Assembly (NCBI RefSeq): GCF_002209565.1
Contig: NZ_NJIH01000013.1
Coordinates: 62,001-126,000, forward strand
From: Candidimonas nitroreducens
GTDB lineage: Bacteria; Pseudomonadota; Gammaproteobacteria; Burkholderiales; Burkholderiaceae_B
DNA length: 64,000 nucleotides
Reading direction: 5' to 3'
Both the position numbers and the translations under genes were made by a program. Shown in pieces: positions 30,780 to 39,207 of this stretch. Each line of letters opens with the position of its first letter. Within the stretch, counting starts at the first letter, position 1. Under the pieces are notes generated by a model. The model was not told the origin of the DNA, made no database searches, and worked only from the letters and a program-made list of their open reading frames with translations.

Positions 30780-30877
30780 GAGGGCCTCTTTATTTATGTA
30801 GATTCAATGTAGATATATGGCCATATGCCGGCTGCGGGATGGGCCGCCTGCGCGTCGCGTGTGCGGGCCGTGGCGCC
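30780..30877 (-). promoter_or_regulatory. AT-rich gap upstream of dltA with palindrome and direct repeats
   Basis: This 98-bp gap is the only sizeable one in the dlt run. It has a perfect 12-bp palindrome ATATGGCCATAT (30815-30826) and two TGTAGAT direct repeats 11 bp apart (30797-30814). It could hold an internal promoter or an operator giving dltA separate control. The rest of the run is tightly packed. Confidence 0.45.
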
Positions 30878-32005
30878 TCACACCGGGCTGCGGCCGCTGA
30901 ACACGTACAGCGCCAGCATCGCCGAGGCCAGGGTGAGCGCCCGGCCCAGCAGGCGGGCGGGCCGGGTCGCGAGCCATCGCTGCAGGGCCGGGCGCTCGCG
31001 CGCGGCCCGCAGCAGCCAGTTGTGGATGACCGAGTAGCTGCCGAACATGATGCCGCTGACGATGTAGTGCCATTGCAGGCCGTTCCAGATGCCCATGCAG
31101 AACAGCGTGGCGAAGATGCCGATGTTCTGGGCGGCGTAGCGGTGCTGCGAAAAGAAGGCGTCCTTGGACAGCGCCTTGTAGATCGGCATGAAGACCACGT
31201 CGCGCAGCCACTCCGACAGGCTGATGTGCCAGCGACGCCAGAAATCCTGCGGGTTGCGGCTGAGCACGGGGTTGTTGAAATTGGCCGGCAGGTTGAGTCC
31301 GAACATCTTGCCCAGGCCCAGCGCCATGTTCGAATAGCCGGCGAAATCGAAATACAGGTAGACGCTGTACAGCACGGTGTTCAGCAGCACCCCGCGCAGG
31401 CTGTAGTCGTCGGGCGCCACCCGCGCCAGTCCGGCGACCCAGACCAGGTGGGCGATGGCGAACTTCTGGATCAGGCCCAGCAGCAGCGCCTCGTAGCCCG
31501 CACGCCAGTGGCCCATATTGACCTGCGCATAGCCCTTGTGCAGATCGGCCTGGAAGGTGCGCCAGCGGTACATGGGCCCGGCCAGCAGGGTCAGCGGAAA
31601 GAACAGGTAGGTGATGTAGTCGACAGGGTGGATACGTTCGTTGCCGTGGGCGAACAAGAGCACGTCCACGGCGCGGAAGGTCATGAACGACAGGCCCAGC
31701 ATGCCCAGCCAGCCCAGGGCGTGGGTCTTGACCAGCAGCAGCGGCAGCATGGTTGCCACCACCGCCACCCGGGTGGCGATCAGCTTGCGGCGGCACAGCC
31801 ACAGCGCCAGAGCGTGGACGGCAAACACGATCAGCGGCTGCAGCGGCCGCTGCTGGAAGACCAGCGCGGCGGTCAGCAGGCCCAGGCAGGCCAGCGGATA
31901 GCGCAGCGGCAGCCTGGCCCATGCGGCCGCCCGCCCGGCCAGCGACACGCCCAGGCCGGCCAGCAGCGCGTAGAGGAAGAAGTCGAAGCTTGCGTACAGT
32001 TCCAT
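30878..32005 (-). CDS. dltB: DltB-like MBOAT acyltransferase
   Basis: 375-residue polytopic MBOAT protein, the channel/acyltransferase that moves D-alanyl groups from DltC across the membrane. DFWRRWHISLSEWLRD is the conserved MBOAT segment and GIWNGLQWHYIVSG carries the invariant His. About ten hydrophobic helices are visible. It follows the small dltX-like gene by 22 bp and precedes dltA by 98 bp. Confidence 0.92.
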   Translation of the reverse strand: MELYASFDFFLYALLAGLGVSLAGRAAAWARLPLRYPLACLGLLTAALVFQQRPLQPLIVFAVHALALWLCRRKLIATRVAVVATMLPLLLVKTHALGWLGMLGLSFMTFRAVDVLLFAHGNERIHPVDYITYLFFPLTLLAGPMYRWRTFQADLHKGYAQVNMGHWRAGYEALLLGLIQKFAIAHLVWVAGLARVAPDDYSLRGVLLNTVLYSVYLYFDFAGYSNMALGLGKMFGLNLPANFNNPVLSRNPQDFWRRWHISLSEWLRDVVFMPIYKALSKDAFFSQHRYAAQNIGIFATLFCMGIWNGLQWHYIVSGIMFGSYSVIHNWLLRAARERPALQRWLATRPARLLGRALTLASAMLALYVFSGRSPV

Positions 32006-32027
32006 GTGGGGTGGGGCGCCGGGCGGT

Positions 32028-32153
32028 TCAGAACTGCTGGTACTCGTACTCGACCTTGATCGGGCCGCCCAGGTCGGACGGCGCGCGCGCCTGCAGCAGG
32101 CATACCGCGATCAGGCCCAGGTACAGGCAGACGAGGAAGAGATAGCGTTTCAT
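32028..32153 (-). CDS. dltX: DltX-like 41-residue membrane microprotein
   Basis: ATG at 32153, stop at 32028-32030, 41 residues. One N-terminal hydrophobic helix (MKRYLFLVCLYLGLIAVCLL) is followed by a polar linker and a C-terminus ending VEYEYQQF. The last six residues (Tyr36-Glu-Tyr38-Gln-Gln-Phe41) fit the FxYxxF-type C-terminal motif of Gram-positive DltX, where the Tyr carries the acyl intermediate between DltB and DltD. It sits exactly between dltD and dltB, 46 bp and 22 bp away. Size, topology, motif and position all match; the functional claim is inference. Confidence 0.75.
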   Translation of the reverse strand: MKRYLFLVCLYLGLIAVCLLQARAPSDLGGPIKVEYEYQQF

Positions 32154-32199
32154 GCCGGGAGTTGCATGCCGTTCGCGGCGTTCGAGGCGGTCATGATGT

Positions 32200-33408
32200 T
32201 CATGGCGTTGACGGCTTCCAGGGTGTGTCGGACGCGAAATGCTCGTCTATGGCCTGGTCGGCCAAGGCCCAGCCCAGTTCCCCCAGGTGCATGTCGTCGT
32301 TGAAGATGCCCGGCACCGGGCGCAGCGGGTACATGTTCAGGCACGCCATGCCGTAGCGCCTGCACATGGCCATGATGCTGTGCACGGTGGGTATGAATCT
32401 CTCGGTATCCAGCACCAGCCTGGAATTCAGCGGCTGCATGATGAAGAAGGCCCGCACCTGCTTGTGCGCCAGGTATTCCATGAGCTGCGACAAGTCGGTG
32501 AATTCGCGCGCGGCCAGCGGGTCGCCGCGGGCGAATTCCTGGTGGGTCGGGTCGGGAACCAGCGACAGGTGGGTACGGTAGTAATGGTTGCGCACCGCGT
32601 ACGGGTTGGCGCCGCTGAGCAGGCGGCCCGTGGCGCGGGCCTCCTCCAGCAGGCGCGGCCAGTCGGCCTGCGGCAGCGCGTTGGGCACGGGGAGGGCGGC
32701 ATGGCGCGTGGCCGCCCGCGCCGCCGGAGTCGGGTCGTAGGCCGCGCCGCTGGCGATCGGCCGACCCGTCAGCCACATCTGCAGCTTGTCGCGCAATGTG
32801 GCCAGCCGCGCCTGTGCGAGCAGGCCGAGTATGCCCCAGGTTTCGTGGTGGCGCACCCAGTAGATCAGGCCGTCGCGGGCCGGCGGCCGGCTCCACAGGC
32901 TGTCGAGCACCGGGCCGGAAATATGTTCGGCAAAGGCGCTGGAGGGCAGCTCGCCTTCGGCGGCGAACCAGGCGGGCGAAAGCATGATGACCAGCTTGGT
33001 GCGCGGCGTGAAGCTGGCCGACAAGGACTGCAGCACGCGGAATATGCCGTAGGATTGCAGCTTGGCGTGCCCGTAGGCCAGTGTGGGCACGCCCAGTTCG
33101 GTGGGGAAAAACCGGTAGGGCACGAAGCGCAGGCCGTGGCGCGACAGCTCCGACGATCCCATGACGACCAGCGTGCCGTCGGCCAGAGCCTGGCCCATGC
33201 GCACGAAGTTGACCGATTGCTCGTTCCAGTTGTCGCCCATATTGGGCAGGTAGATGCCCGCCCGTACATCCAGGCCGTCGGTGGCGCGGGGATGCAGGCT
33301 GTGCGTCAGGTAGGAATTCAGGCCCAGGTAGGCCAGCAGGGCAATGCCGGCGGCGGTCAGTGCGGCGAGCAGATGCTGGTACAGGCCCTTAAGCGTGTGC
33401 CGCCACAT
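32200..33408 (-). CDS. dltD: DltD-like D-alanine transferase
   Basis: 402 residues. An N-terminal membrane anchor (about 12-32) precedes an SGNH/GDSL-like periplasmic domain. VVMGSSELSRHG (Ser85/86) matches the nucleophile region of DltD, and NDDMHLGELGW near the C-terminus supplies the Asp-His pair. DltD makes the final transfer of D-alanine to the acceptor polymer outside the inner membrane. It overlaps dltC by 20 bp, so the two are translationally coupled. Confidence 0.9.
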   Translation of the reverse strand: MWRHTLKGLYQHLLAALTAAGIALLAYLGLNSYLTHSLHPRATDGLDVRAGIYLPNMGDNWNEQSVNFVRMGQALADGTLVVMGSSELSRHGLRFVPYRFFPTELGVPTLAYGHAKLQSYGIFRVLQSLSASFTPRTKLVIMLSPAWFAAEGELPSSAFAEHISGPVLDSLWSRPPARDGLIYWVRHHETWGILGLLAQARLATLRDKLQMWLTGRPIASGAAYDPTPAARAATRHAALPVPNALPQADWPRLLEEARATGRLLSGANPYAVRNHYYRTHLSLVPDPTHQEFARGDPLAAREFTDLSQLMEYLAHKQVRAFFIMQPLNSRLVLDTERFIPTVHSIMAMCRRYGMACLNMYPLRPVPGIFNDDMHLGELGWALADQAIDEHFASDTPWKPSTP

Positions 33409-33625
33409 AGAGGCAGATGCTCTGCACGGTTTCCATGATTTCGGCGATTTCCGGGGCGGGGATGCCGCAGCCGTACTGTTCTTCGATGGCCAGCGCGATG
33501 TCGACGGCGGCCATCGAATCGACCAGGCCGGACTTGACTAGCGAGGCGTTGGCGGCGACGGGCTTGAGTATGACCGATTCGACGATGGCGACGATTTCTG
33601 TTTCTAGGTTTTCAGCGACCAGCAT
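33389..33625 (-). CDS. dltC: DltC-like acyl carrier protein
   Basis: 78-residue phosphopantetheine carrier. The GLVDSMAAVDIA motif has the attachment Ser at about residue 37, with the typical four-helix acidic sequence around it. It carries D-alanine from DltA to DltB. It is the first gene of the run, so the main promoter should lie in the AT-rich 33626-33740. ATG 33625 (MLVAENLETE) is preferred to an upstream in-frame start because the carrier fold begins here. Confidence 0.88.
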   Translation of the reverse strand: MLVAENLETEIVAIVESVILKPVAANASLVKSGLVDSMAAVDIALAIEEQYGCGIPAPEIAEIMETVQSICLYVAAHA

Positions 33626-33829
33626 GCCGGGCCTGCCCTTTCGGTTCGAGCCGAAATAATATGGGGAAGATAATGTGCAAAAAATGCGCAACGAAGCATT
33701 ATCCGCGTGTGAAGCTGAATATTGACTTAAACGTATCTTCGGCTACACGGTGGGGCGCCCGGAGAGCCCTCCGCCGGCGGCCCCTTACTTCTGTGGTGGC
33801 CGCCCGGAAGCCCCTGAGGCGGCGCCGCT

Positions 33830-35290
33830 TCAGGCGAATTTCATGCCCAGCAGGAATAGCGCAGCCGCCAGGCACATGGCGGCGGGCAGCGTCAGCACCC
33901 AGGCCAGCAGAATATTGCGCACGGTCTTGCCCTGCACGCCGCTGCCGTTTGCCACCATGGTGCCCGCCACGCCCGATGACAGTACGTGGGTGGTGGAAAC
34001 AGGCAGGGCGAAGATATTGGCCAGGCCTATCGAGGCCACCGCGGTCAGCTGGGCCGACATGGCCTGGGCGTAGGTGATGCTTTGCTTGCCGATTTTTTCA
34101 CTGACCGTCTGGACGATGCGGCGCCAGCCGACCATGGTGCCCAGGCCGAGCGCCAGCGCGACCGCGGCAATCACCCAGACCGGCGCATATTCGGTGGTGG
34201 CGGTCAGATCCTTGCGCACGCGCGCCAGGTCGGCGCGTTCCGGAGCAGACAGTCCGGCCATGCTTTCGATGGTCTTGGCGGTGTTGTCCAGGCACAGCAG
34301 GTAGCGGCGCACCGCGACGCGCTTGTCGCCGGCCAGCGCGCCGTAATTATCGATGCCCTGCAGGTCTTGCAGCAGCGTGGCCGTAGTGCGCCCCGTGTTG
34401 CGCGGGTCGCAGGCCGGGGCGTCGGTGACCGTGACGCTTTGCCGCAGAATCTGGCGCTGCAGCGCCGGGTCGCTGCGCTCCAGGATCTGTTCCAGGTGGG
34501 TGGCGGCATTGCGCGTGTAGTCGATGTCGTAGCTGGTGGCGTTCAGGTTCAGTACGAACTGCGCCGGCACGATGCCGATCAGCACAAGCATGATCAGGCC
34601 TATGCCTTTCTGGCCGTCGTTGGAGCCGTGCACGTAGCTCAGGCCCAGGGCCGACAGCACCAGCACCAGCCGGTTCCAGAACGGCGGGTGCTTCTTGCCG
34701 TCGATTTCGCGCCGCTGTTCGGTAGTCCGGTGCATTTTCGAGCCGGGCTTCCAGCGCCGCGCCGCCCACAGCAGCAGGGCCGACAGGACGAAGCCCATGA
34801 TGGGCGAGATCACCAGCGACAGCACGATCTCCAGGGCCTTGCCCCAGTTCACGCCGTTGGCCACCGTCGTGTGCGTGAGCCAGGCGTTGGCAATGCCCAC
34901 GCCCAGTATCGAGCCGATCAGCGTATGGGAGCTGGAGGAGGGAATGCCGAAATACCAGGTGCCGAGATTCCAGGCGATGGCTGCGGCCAGCATCGAGAAC
35001 ACCATGATCAGGCCGTGGCCGGTGTCGATATGTACCAGCAGTTCCACCGGCAGCAGGTGCACGATGGCGTAGGCCACCCCCACGCCGCCGGTGAGCACGC
35101 CAAGGAAATTGAAAATGCCCGACAGGGTCACGGCCAGGTGCGGCGCTATGGCCTTGGTGCTGATCGCCATGGCCACGGCATTGGCCGTGTCGTGAAAGCC
35201 GTTGATGAATTCGAAGGCCAGCACGAATGCCAGCGCCAGCACCAGGCTGAAGCCTATCCAGAAGTGCAGGCCGGAGAAAATGTCGAACAT
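33830..35290 (-). CDS. pitA: PiT-family inorganic phosphate transporter
   Basis: 486 residues. Both PiT signatures are present: GFHDTANAVAMAISTKA near residue 30 and the matching GSNDGQKGIGLIM (about 235-247), plus GIPSSSSHTLIGS and LPVSTTHVLSSG. About ten transmembrane helices flank a central cytoplasmic loop. It imports metal-phosphate with protons. ATG 35290 (MFDIFSGLHF) is chosen over an upstream TTG at 35317. No DUF47/PhoU-like partner is adjacent. Confidence 0.93.
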   Translation of the reverse strand: MFDIFSGLHFWIGFSLVLALAFVLAFEFINGFHDTANAVAMAISTKAIAPHLAVTLSGIFNFLGVLTGGVGVAYAIVHLLPVELLVHIDTGHGLIMVFSMLAAAIAWNLGTWYFGIPSSSSHTLIGSILGVGIANAWLTHTTVANGVNWGKALEIVLSLVISPIMGFVLSALLLWAARRWKPGSKMHRTTEQRREIDGKKHPPFWNRLVLVLSALGLSYVHGSNDGQKGIGLIMLVLIGIVPAQFVLNLNATSYDIDYTRNAATHLEQILERSDPALQRQILRQSVTVTDAPACDPRNTGRTTATLLQDLQGIDNYGALAGDKRVAVRRYLLCLDNTAKTIESMAGLSAPERADLARVRKDLTATTEYAPVWVIAAVALALGLGTMVGWRRIVQTVSEKIGKQSITYAQAMSAQLTAVASIGLANIFALPVSTTHVLSSGVAGTMVANGSGVQGKTVRNILLAWVLTLPAAMCLAAALFLLGMKFA

Positions 35291-35435
35291 GTGGAGGCGG
35301 CGGAAGAAGTGGCGCAATTATTGCAGATTTGCGGACGGCGGGCTGCGCGGGCAGCGGCCGGGTGGCGGGTGCGTGTACTGGCGGGGGCGATTCGAGGGCC
35401 GGCGCACACCCGCGGCGCCGGCCACCGGGCCAGGG

Positions 35436-36974
35436 TCAATGGGCCGGCCGGGGGCGCTCGACCGGCGTCCGCTCGCCCAGGGCCTCGTCGCGTACCAGCG
35501 TGCTCAGGACGAAGGCGACGAATCCTATGCCCGCCGCCACCGAGAAAATCTTGCGGAACGCTTCCACGGCGCTGCCGGCCAATTGGGCCTTGATCATCGC
35601 ATCCACGTGCACCTGGGCATCGCCGATCAGAACCTTGATGATTTCGGCGCCCGAGAACCCCGCGGCCGAGGCCGGGGCGTCGGCCTGCAGGGCCGCCAGC
35701 AGCAGCGCCATCAGCACGGCAATGCCCATGGCCGCGCCCAGCGAGCGGCAGAAGGCCGAGACCGCGGTGGCGATGCCCACGTAGCGGTGCTCGACGGCGT
35801 TCTGCACGGCGACCGTGGACGTGGGCAGCTGCAAGCCTATGCCCAGGCCGGTGATCGCCATGCACACCATGGTGGGCAGCGCCGCATCGGGAGGAAGAAA
35901 GGCCAGGCCCAGCACCGCGACCGGCACCAGCAGGGCGCCGAACATCTGCAGGTGCTTGTAGCGGCCCAGGTGCGTCATCAGCCGCCCGCCGATATAGGCG
36001 CCGGAGGGTATGGCCAGGCTGAGCGGCACCAGCTGCAGCGCCGAGCCGTCGGCGCCGGCCTTGGTGAGCATCTGCAGCCGCAGCGGGATGAGCACCGACA
36101 GCGACACGACCTCGATGAAGGCGATGAACAGGATGGCGCAGGACACATTGACCGTGCGGTTGCTGAACATGCGCAGCGGCACAATGGGTTCTTCCGCGCG
36201 CCGCTCCTGCCAATAAAATGCCAGCAGGGCGGCGAGGGTCACGCCGAACAACTTGCTGTTGAGCGGGTCGAGCCAGGCCGCGCCCTGGCCGACCCGGGTA
36301 ATGCCTATGAGCAAGGTGGCCAGCCCCACGATCAGCAGCACGGCGCCGAGGAAATCGATGGGCCGTTTGACGTTGGGCACCGGCAGCAGCGCCAGCGCGC
36401 GGCGCGAAGACAGCAGGGCGACCAGGCCCAGCGGCAGATTGATCCAGAACACCCAGCGCCAGGACAGATATGTGGTAAGCAGGCCGCCCGCCACGGGGCC
36501 GGTGACGCTGGCCACGGCAAAGGCCGCACTGATATAGCCCTGGTAGCGGCCGCGGTCGCGCGGCGCCACCACGTCGGCGATGATGGCCTGGGCCACCGAG
36601 ATCAGGCCGCCGCCGCCCAGGCCTTGCAGGATGCGGGCGCCCACCAGGAACGGCATGCTGGGCGCCATGGCCGAGGCGATGGATGTCAGCAAAAATATGA
36701 TGATGGCCGAGGACAGCATCACCCGGCGCCCGTACAGGTCGCCGAGCTTGCCGTAGATGGGCGTGGCAACGGCGACCGCGATCAGGTAGCCCGACACCAC
36801 CCAGGCCAGCAGATCCACGCCCTGCAGATCGGCCGCCATCATGGGCAGCGACACCGAGACGATGGTCTGATCCAGCGCGCCCAGCAGTATGGCAAGCATC
36901 AGGCCGATGATGACGGAGCGCACGTCGGTCGGGGACAAGGTGGAGTACAGCGGAGCTTCTCGAGTTTGCGGCAT
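35436..36974 (-). CDS. MFS drug efflux transporter, DHA2 (EmrB/QacA) family
   Basis: 512 residues with 14 predicted transmembrane segments. Motif A (GKLGDLYGRRVM near 76-87), motif D1-like ALDQTIVSVSLP and motif C-like GPVAGGLL near 163 define the 14-TM DHA2 proton antiporters. No EmrA-type membrane-fusion partner is next to it, so it would export drugs or metabolites to the periplasm on its own. The substrate is unknown. Confidence 0.9.
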   Translation of the reverse strand: MPQTREAPLYSTLSPTDVRSVIIGLMLAILLGALDQTIVSVSLPMMAADLQGVDLLAWVVSGYLIAVAVATPIYGKLGDLYGRRVMLSSAIIIFLLTSIASAMAPSMPFLVGARILQGLGGGGLISVAQAIIADVVAPRDRGRYQGYISAAFAVASVTGPVAGGLLTTYLSWRWVFWINLPLGLVALLSSRRALALLPVPNVKRPIDFLGAVLLIVGLATLLIGITRVGQGAAWLDPLNSKLFGVTLAALLAFYWQERRAEEPIVPLRMFSNRTVNVSCAILFIAFIEVVSLSVLIPLRLQMLTKAGADGSALQLVPLSLAIPSGAYIGGRLMTHLGRYKHLQMFGALLVPVAVLGLAFLPPDAALPTMVCMAITGLGIGLQLPTSTVAVQNAVEHRYVGIATAVSAFCRSLGAAMGIAVLMALLLAALQADAPASAAGFSGAEIIKVLIGDAQVHVDAMIKAQLAGSAVEAFRKIFSVAAGIGFVAFVLSTLVRDEALGERTPVERPRPAH

Positions 36975-37018
36975 CGTCTGCGTGTATGGGAAATAAGCGT
37001 TAGGTGTAGATAGAGGCT

Positions 37019-37309
37019 TTACGTTTCGGCGCCGCCGCGGCGGTCGCCGCCCGAGGCGCGCAAGGGGCGCAGCAGTTCCCGCAGCCCGTTGTGATCCAGT
37101 TCGTACATCAGCGCCAGCATGCGGCCCAGCTCGCCCTCGGGAAAACCGTTGCGGGCGAACCAGCCCAGGTAATGGCCAGGCAGCTCGGCGAGCGGGCGAT
37201 CTTTGTATTTGCCGTAAGGCATGACGTAATCCGCCAGCCGCTGCAAGGCGCCGGAATCCACGGGCGCGGCCTGGCTGGGGAGGGTGCCCGGCGCGGCTAC
37301 TTGGCCCAT
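37019..37309 (-). CDS. DUF3820 family protein
   Basis: 96 residues. The core VMPYGKYKDRPLAELPGHYL (about 29-48) matches the DUF3820 domain, a small fold of unknown function whose Pseudomonas member was annotated as a putative quorum-sensing-regulated factor. Its start region overlaps the last codons of the upstream GntR gene by 13 bp, so both are likely on one transcript. The function is unknown. Confidence 0.82.
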   Translation of the reverse strand: MGQVAAPGTLPSQAAPVDSGALQRLADYVMPYGKYKDRPLAELPGHYLGWFARNGFPEGELGRMLALMYELDHNGLRELLRPLRASGGDRRGGAET

Positions 37310-38034
37310 TCCAGCCTCCAGCTGGTGCTGATCTTGAAGCGCTTCTCCGGATAGATATTGTTCGACGACGACAGCAGCCGTCCTTGGGCGCCGAAATAAT
37401 AGCGCCTGACCTGCAGGGCCGGTGCGCCGGCCGAGGCGCGCAGCAGCTTCGCGATGTCGGCGCTGAGCAGCACCGGCTCGATTTCCTGGCGCGCCTCGAC
37501 GATCTTTTCCCCGTATTCGCTTTCGATCAGGCCGTGCACCCAGGCGCTGCGGTTATTGATCTGTTCGCGTATGCCTTCATACATCGGATAGACAAAAATC
37601 TCGGTATACGAGATGGGAATTTTTCCGTCGGTAGGGTAGCGGCAGGTCAGGAACTTCAGCCAGCGCTGGCCCAGTTCGCAATGCAGCTGCGCGGCCAGCT
37701 CTGCGTCCGCGATCACCCATTCCTCGCCCATCACTTTGAGCTTGGTGCGTTGCGTGTATTGGAACAGATCGCTCAATGTATTCAAGGCTGCCACATAGCG
37801 CGATTCGGGCTGCCTGGCGCGCACTTCCGTGCCGACGCCCTGGCGGCGCAGTATCAGGCCCATGTCCGCGAGCCTGCGTATGGCTTCGCGCACCGTGTGG
37901 CGCGACATGTCGTATTGCTGCGCCAGGTCGGTTTCCGGGGGCAGCAGGCTGCCGACCGGGTAGCGGCCGCTTTCGATGTGGCGGGCCAGTACATCGGCCA
38001 ATTGCTGGTAGCGAGGACTGCTGGAAGAAGGCAT
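37297..38034 (-). CDS. GntR/HutC-family transcriptional regulator
   Basis: 245 residues. The winged helix (DLAQQYDMSRHTVREAIRRLADMG near 37-60) is followed by a UTRA effector domain of the HutC type. ATG 38034 (MPSSSSPRYQQLADVL) fits; longer frames upstream are antisense. It is divergent from the Bug-CaiB-hydratase-lyase operon, and a perfect palindrome lies in the shared promoter, so it probably represses that operon until the imported acid or its CoA ester is present. Confidence 0.92.
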   Translation of the reverse strand: MPSSSSPRYQQLADVLARHIESGRYPVGSLLPPETDLAQQYDMSRHTVREAIRRLADMGLILRRQGVGTEVRARQPESRYVAALNTLSDLFQYTQRTKLKVMGEEWVIADAELAAQLHCELGQRWLKFLTCRYPTDGKIPISYTEIFVYPMYEGIREQINNRSAWVHGLIESEYGEKIVEARQEIEPVLLSADIAKLLRASAGAPALQVRRYYFGAQGRLLSSSNNIYPEKRFKISTSWRLEWAK

Positions 38035-38115
38035 GGCGCATAGTATAGCTATAGCGACCCGATGCGCCGCAGACCCCGCGGCTGCGGCATATCGCCGGCA
38101 CATGTATTTCCGGCC

Positions 38116-38145
38116 TTTACTTTTTGGCCGGTACTCGATTAATAT
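38116..38145 (+). promoter_or_regulatory. Promoter of the Bug-CaiB operon
   Basis: A -35-like TTTACT (38116-38121) and a -10-like TAATAT (38140-38145) are spaced 18 bp apart. They sit just before the operator palindrome and ~73 bp before the Bug start. Elements match only moderately. Confidence 0.45.
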
Positions 38146-38148
38146 ATT

Positions 38149-38164
38149 GTACGGACAACCGTAC
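38149..38164. promoter_or_regulatory. GntR operator-like palindrome
   Basis: The perfect inverted repeat GTACGG-ACAA-CCGTAC covers the predicted transcription start of the Bug operon. Its size (6-bp arms, 4-bp spacer) suits a dimeric GntR/HutC regulator, and such a regulator is encoded divergently 115 bp away. Bound protein here would block initiation. Confidence 0.65.
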
Positions 38165-38217
38165 GACATGTTCATCGACATGCTCGCCGACAATTCATCG
38201 ACAATGAGGAGACAAGT

Positions 38218-39207
38218 ATGGGCAGTCAATCCCGTGCACTCGTATTCTGCTGCGGCCTGATGGCTACGCTGCTCGGCGTGGCGCCGGCCGCGCCCGCTGC
38301 TACACAAAAAGCTTACCCCGATCAGCCCCTGCATCTGGTGATTCCCTACCCGCCGGGCGCCACCACGGATCTGGTCGGGCGGCTGGTCGCGGACAAGCTG
38401 CGCGGCACGCTGCATCAGCCCGTGATCGTCGAGAACCGCGGCGGAGCCAGCGGCGAAATCGGCTCCGCGCACGTGGCGCATTCGGCGCCCGACGGCTACA
38501 CGATCGTGCTGGGCACCGATGCCACGCATGCATCCAACTATTTCATGACCAAGAATCCGCCGTACAACCCGATTACCGATTTCACGCCCATCACGATGGC
38601 GGTCAAGAACATTGTGGTGCTGGTGGCGAATCCCGCGTTTCCGCCCAACACCCTTCCCGAACTGGTTACCTATGTGAAGCAGCATCCGGGCAAGGTTTCG
38701 TTCGGCAGTTCGGGCAACGGTTCCCCGCACCACCTGGCGGGTGTGCTGTTCAATGAGCTGGCCGGTACCGACATGATGCACGTGCCCTATAAGGGCGGCG
38801 GCCCGGCGGCGGTGGATGTCCTGGGCGGGCAGATCCCGCTGATTTTCTCCAGCCTGGCCACCGTGGACTCCTACATCAAGAGCAAGAAGCTCAAGGTCTT
38901 GGGCGTTACCGAGAAAAGCCGCTACGAAGGCCTGCCGCAGGTTCCCGCCATCGACGAGGCCCTGCCGGGTTTCGAGATTTCGTCGTGGCTGGGCTTCTTC
39001 GGCCCCGCCGGCTTGCCCAAGCCGATCGTGCAGACGCTGAATACGGCGATCGTCGCGGCCTTGCGCACCCCGCAGGTGCGCGACAAGCTTTCTTCCATGG
39101 GGCTGCTGGTGGTGGCCGACAAGCCGGAAGATTTCGCCCGCCTGCAGAAAGCCACTTTTGACAAGGCCGGCAAGCTGATCAAGGCGTCTGGCTTGGTGCC
39201 GCGATGA
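38218..39207 (+). CDS. Bug/TctC-type periplasmic carboxylate-binding protein
   Basis: 329 residues, signal peptide about 1-28 (ending AAPAAPAA). The mature part starts YPDQPLHLVIPYPPGATTD, with VENRGGASGEIGSA and PDGYTIVLGTD motifs typical of Bug proteins. It is the first gene of a six-gene operon of CoA-dependent acid catabolism, so it probably brings in the pathway substrate. Its stop overlaps the CaiB start (ATGA). No TctA/TctB genes are nearby. Confidence 0.92.
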   Translation: MGSQSRALVFCCGLMATLLGVAPAAPAATQKAYPDQPLHLVIPYPPGATTDLVGRLVADKLRGTLHQPVIVENRGGASGEIGSAHVAHSAPDGYTIVLGTDATHASNYFMTKNPPYNPITDFTPITMAVKNIVVLVANPAFPPNTLPELVTYVKQHPGKVSFGSSGNGSPHHLAGVLFNELAGTDMMHVPYKGGGPAAVDVLGGQIPLIFSSLATVDSYIKSKKLKVLGVTEKSRYEGLPQVPAIDEALPGFEISSWLGFFGPAGLPKPIVQTLNTAIVAALRTPQVRDKLSSMGLLVVADKPEDFARLQKATFDKAGKLIKASGLVPR

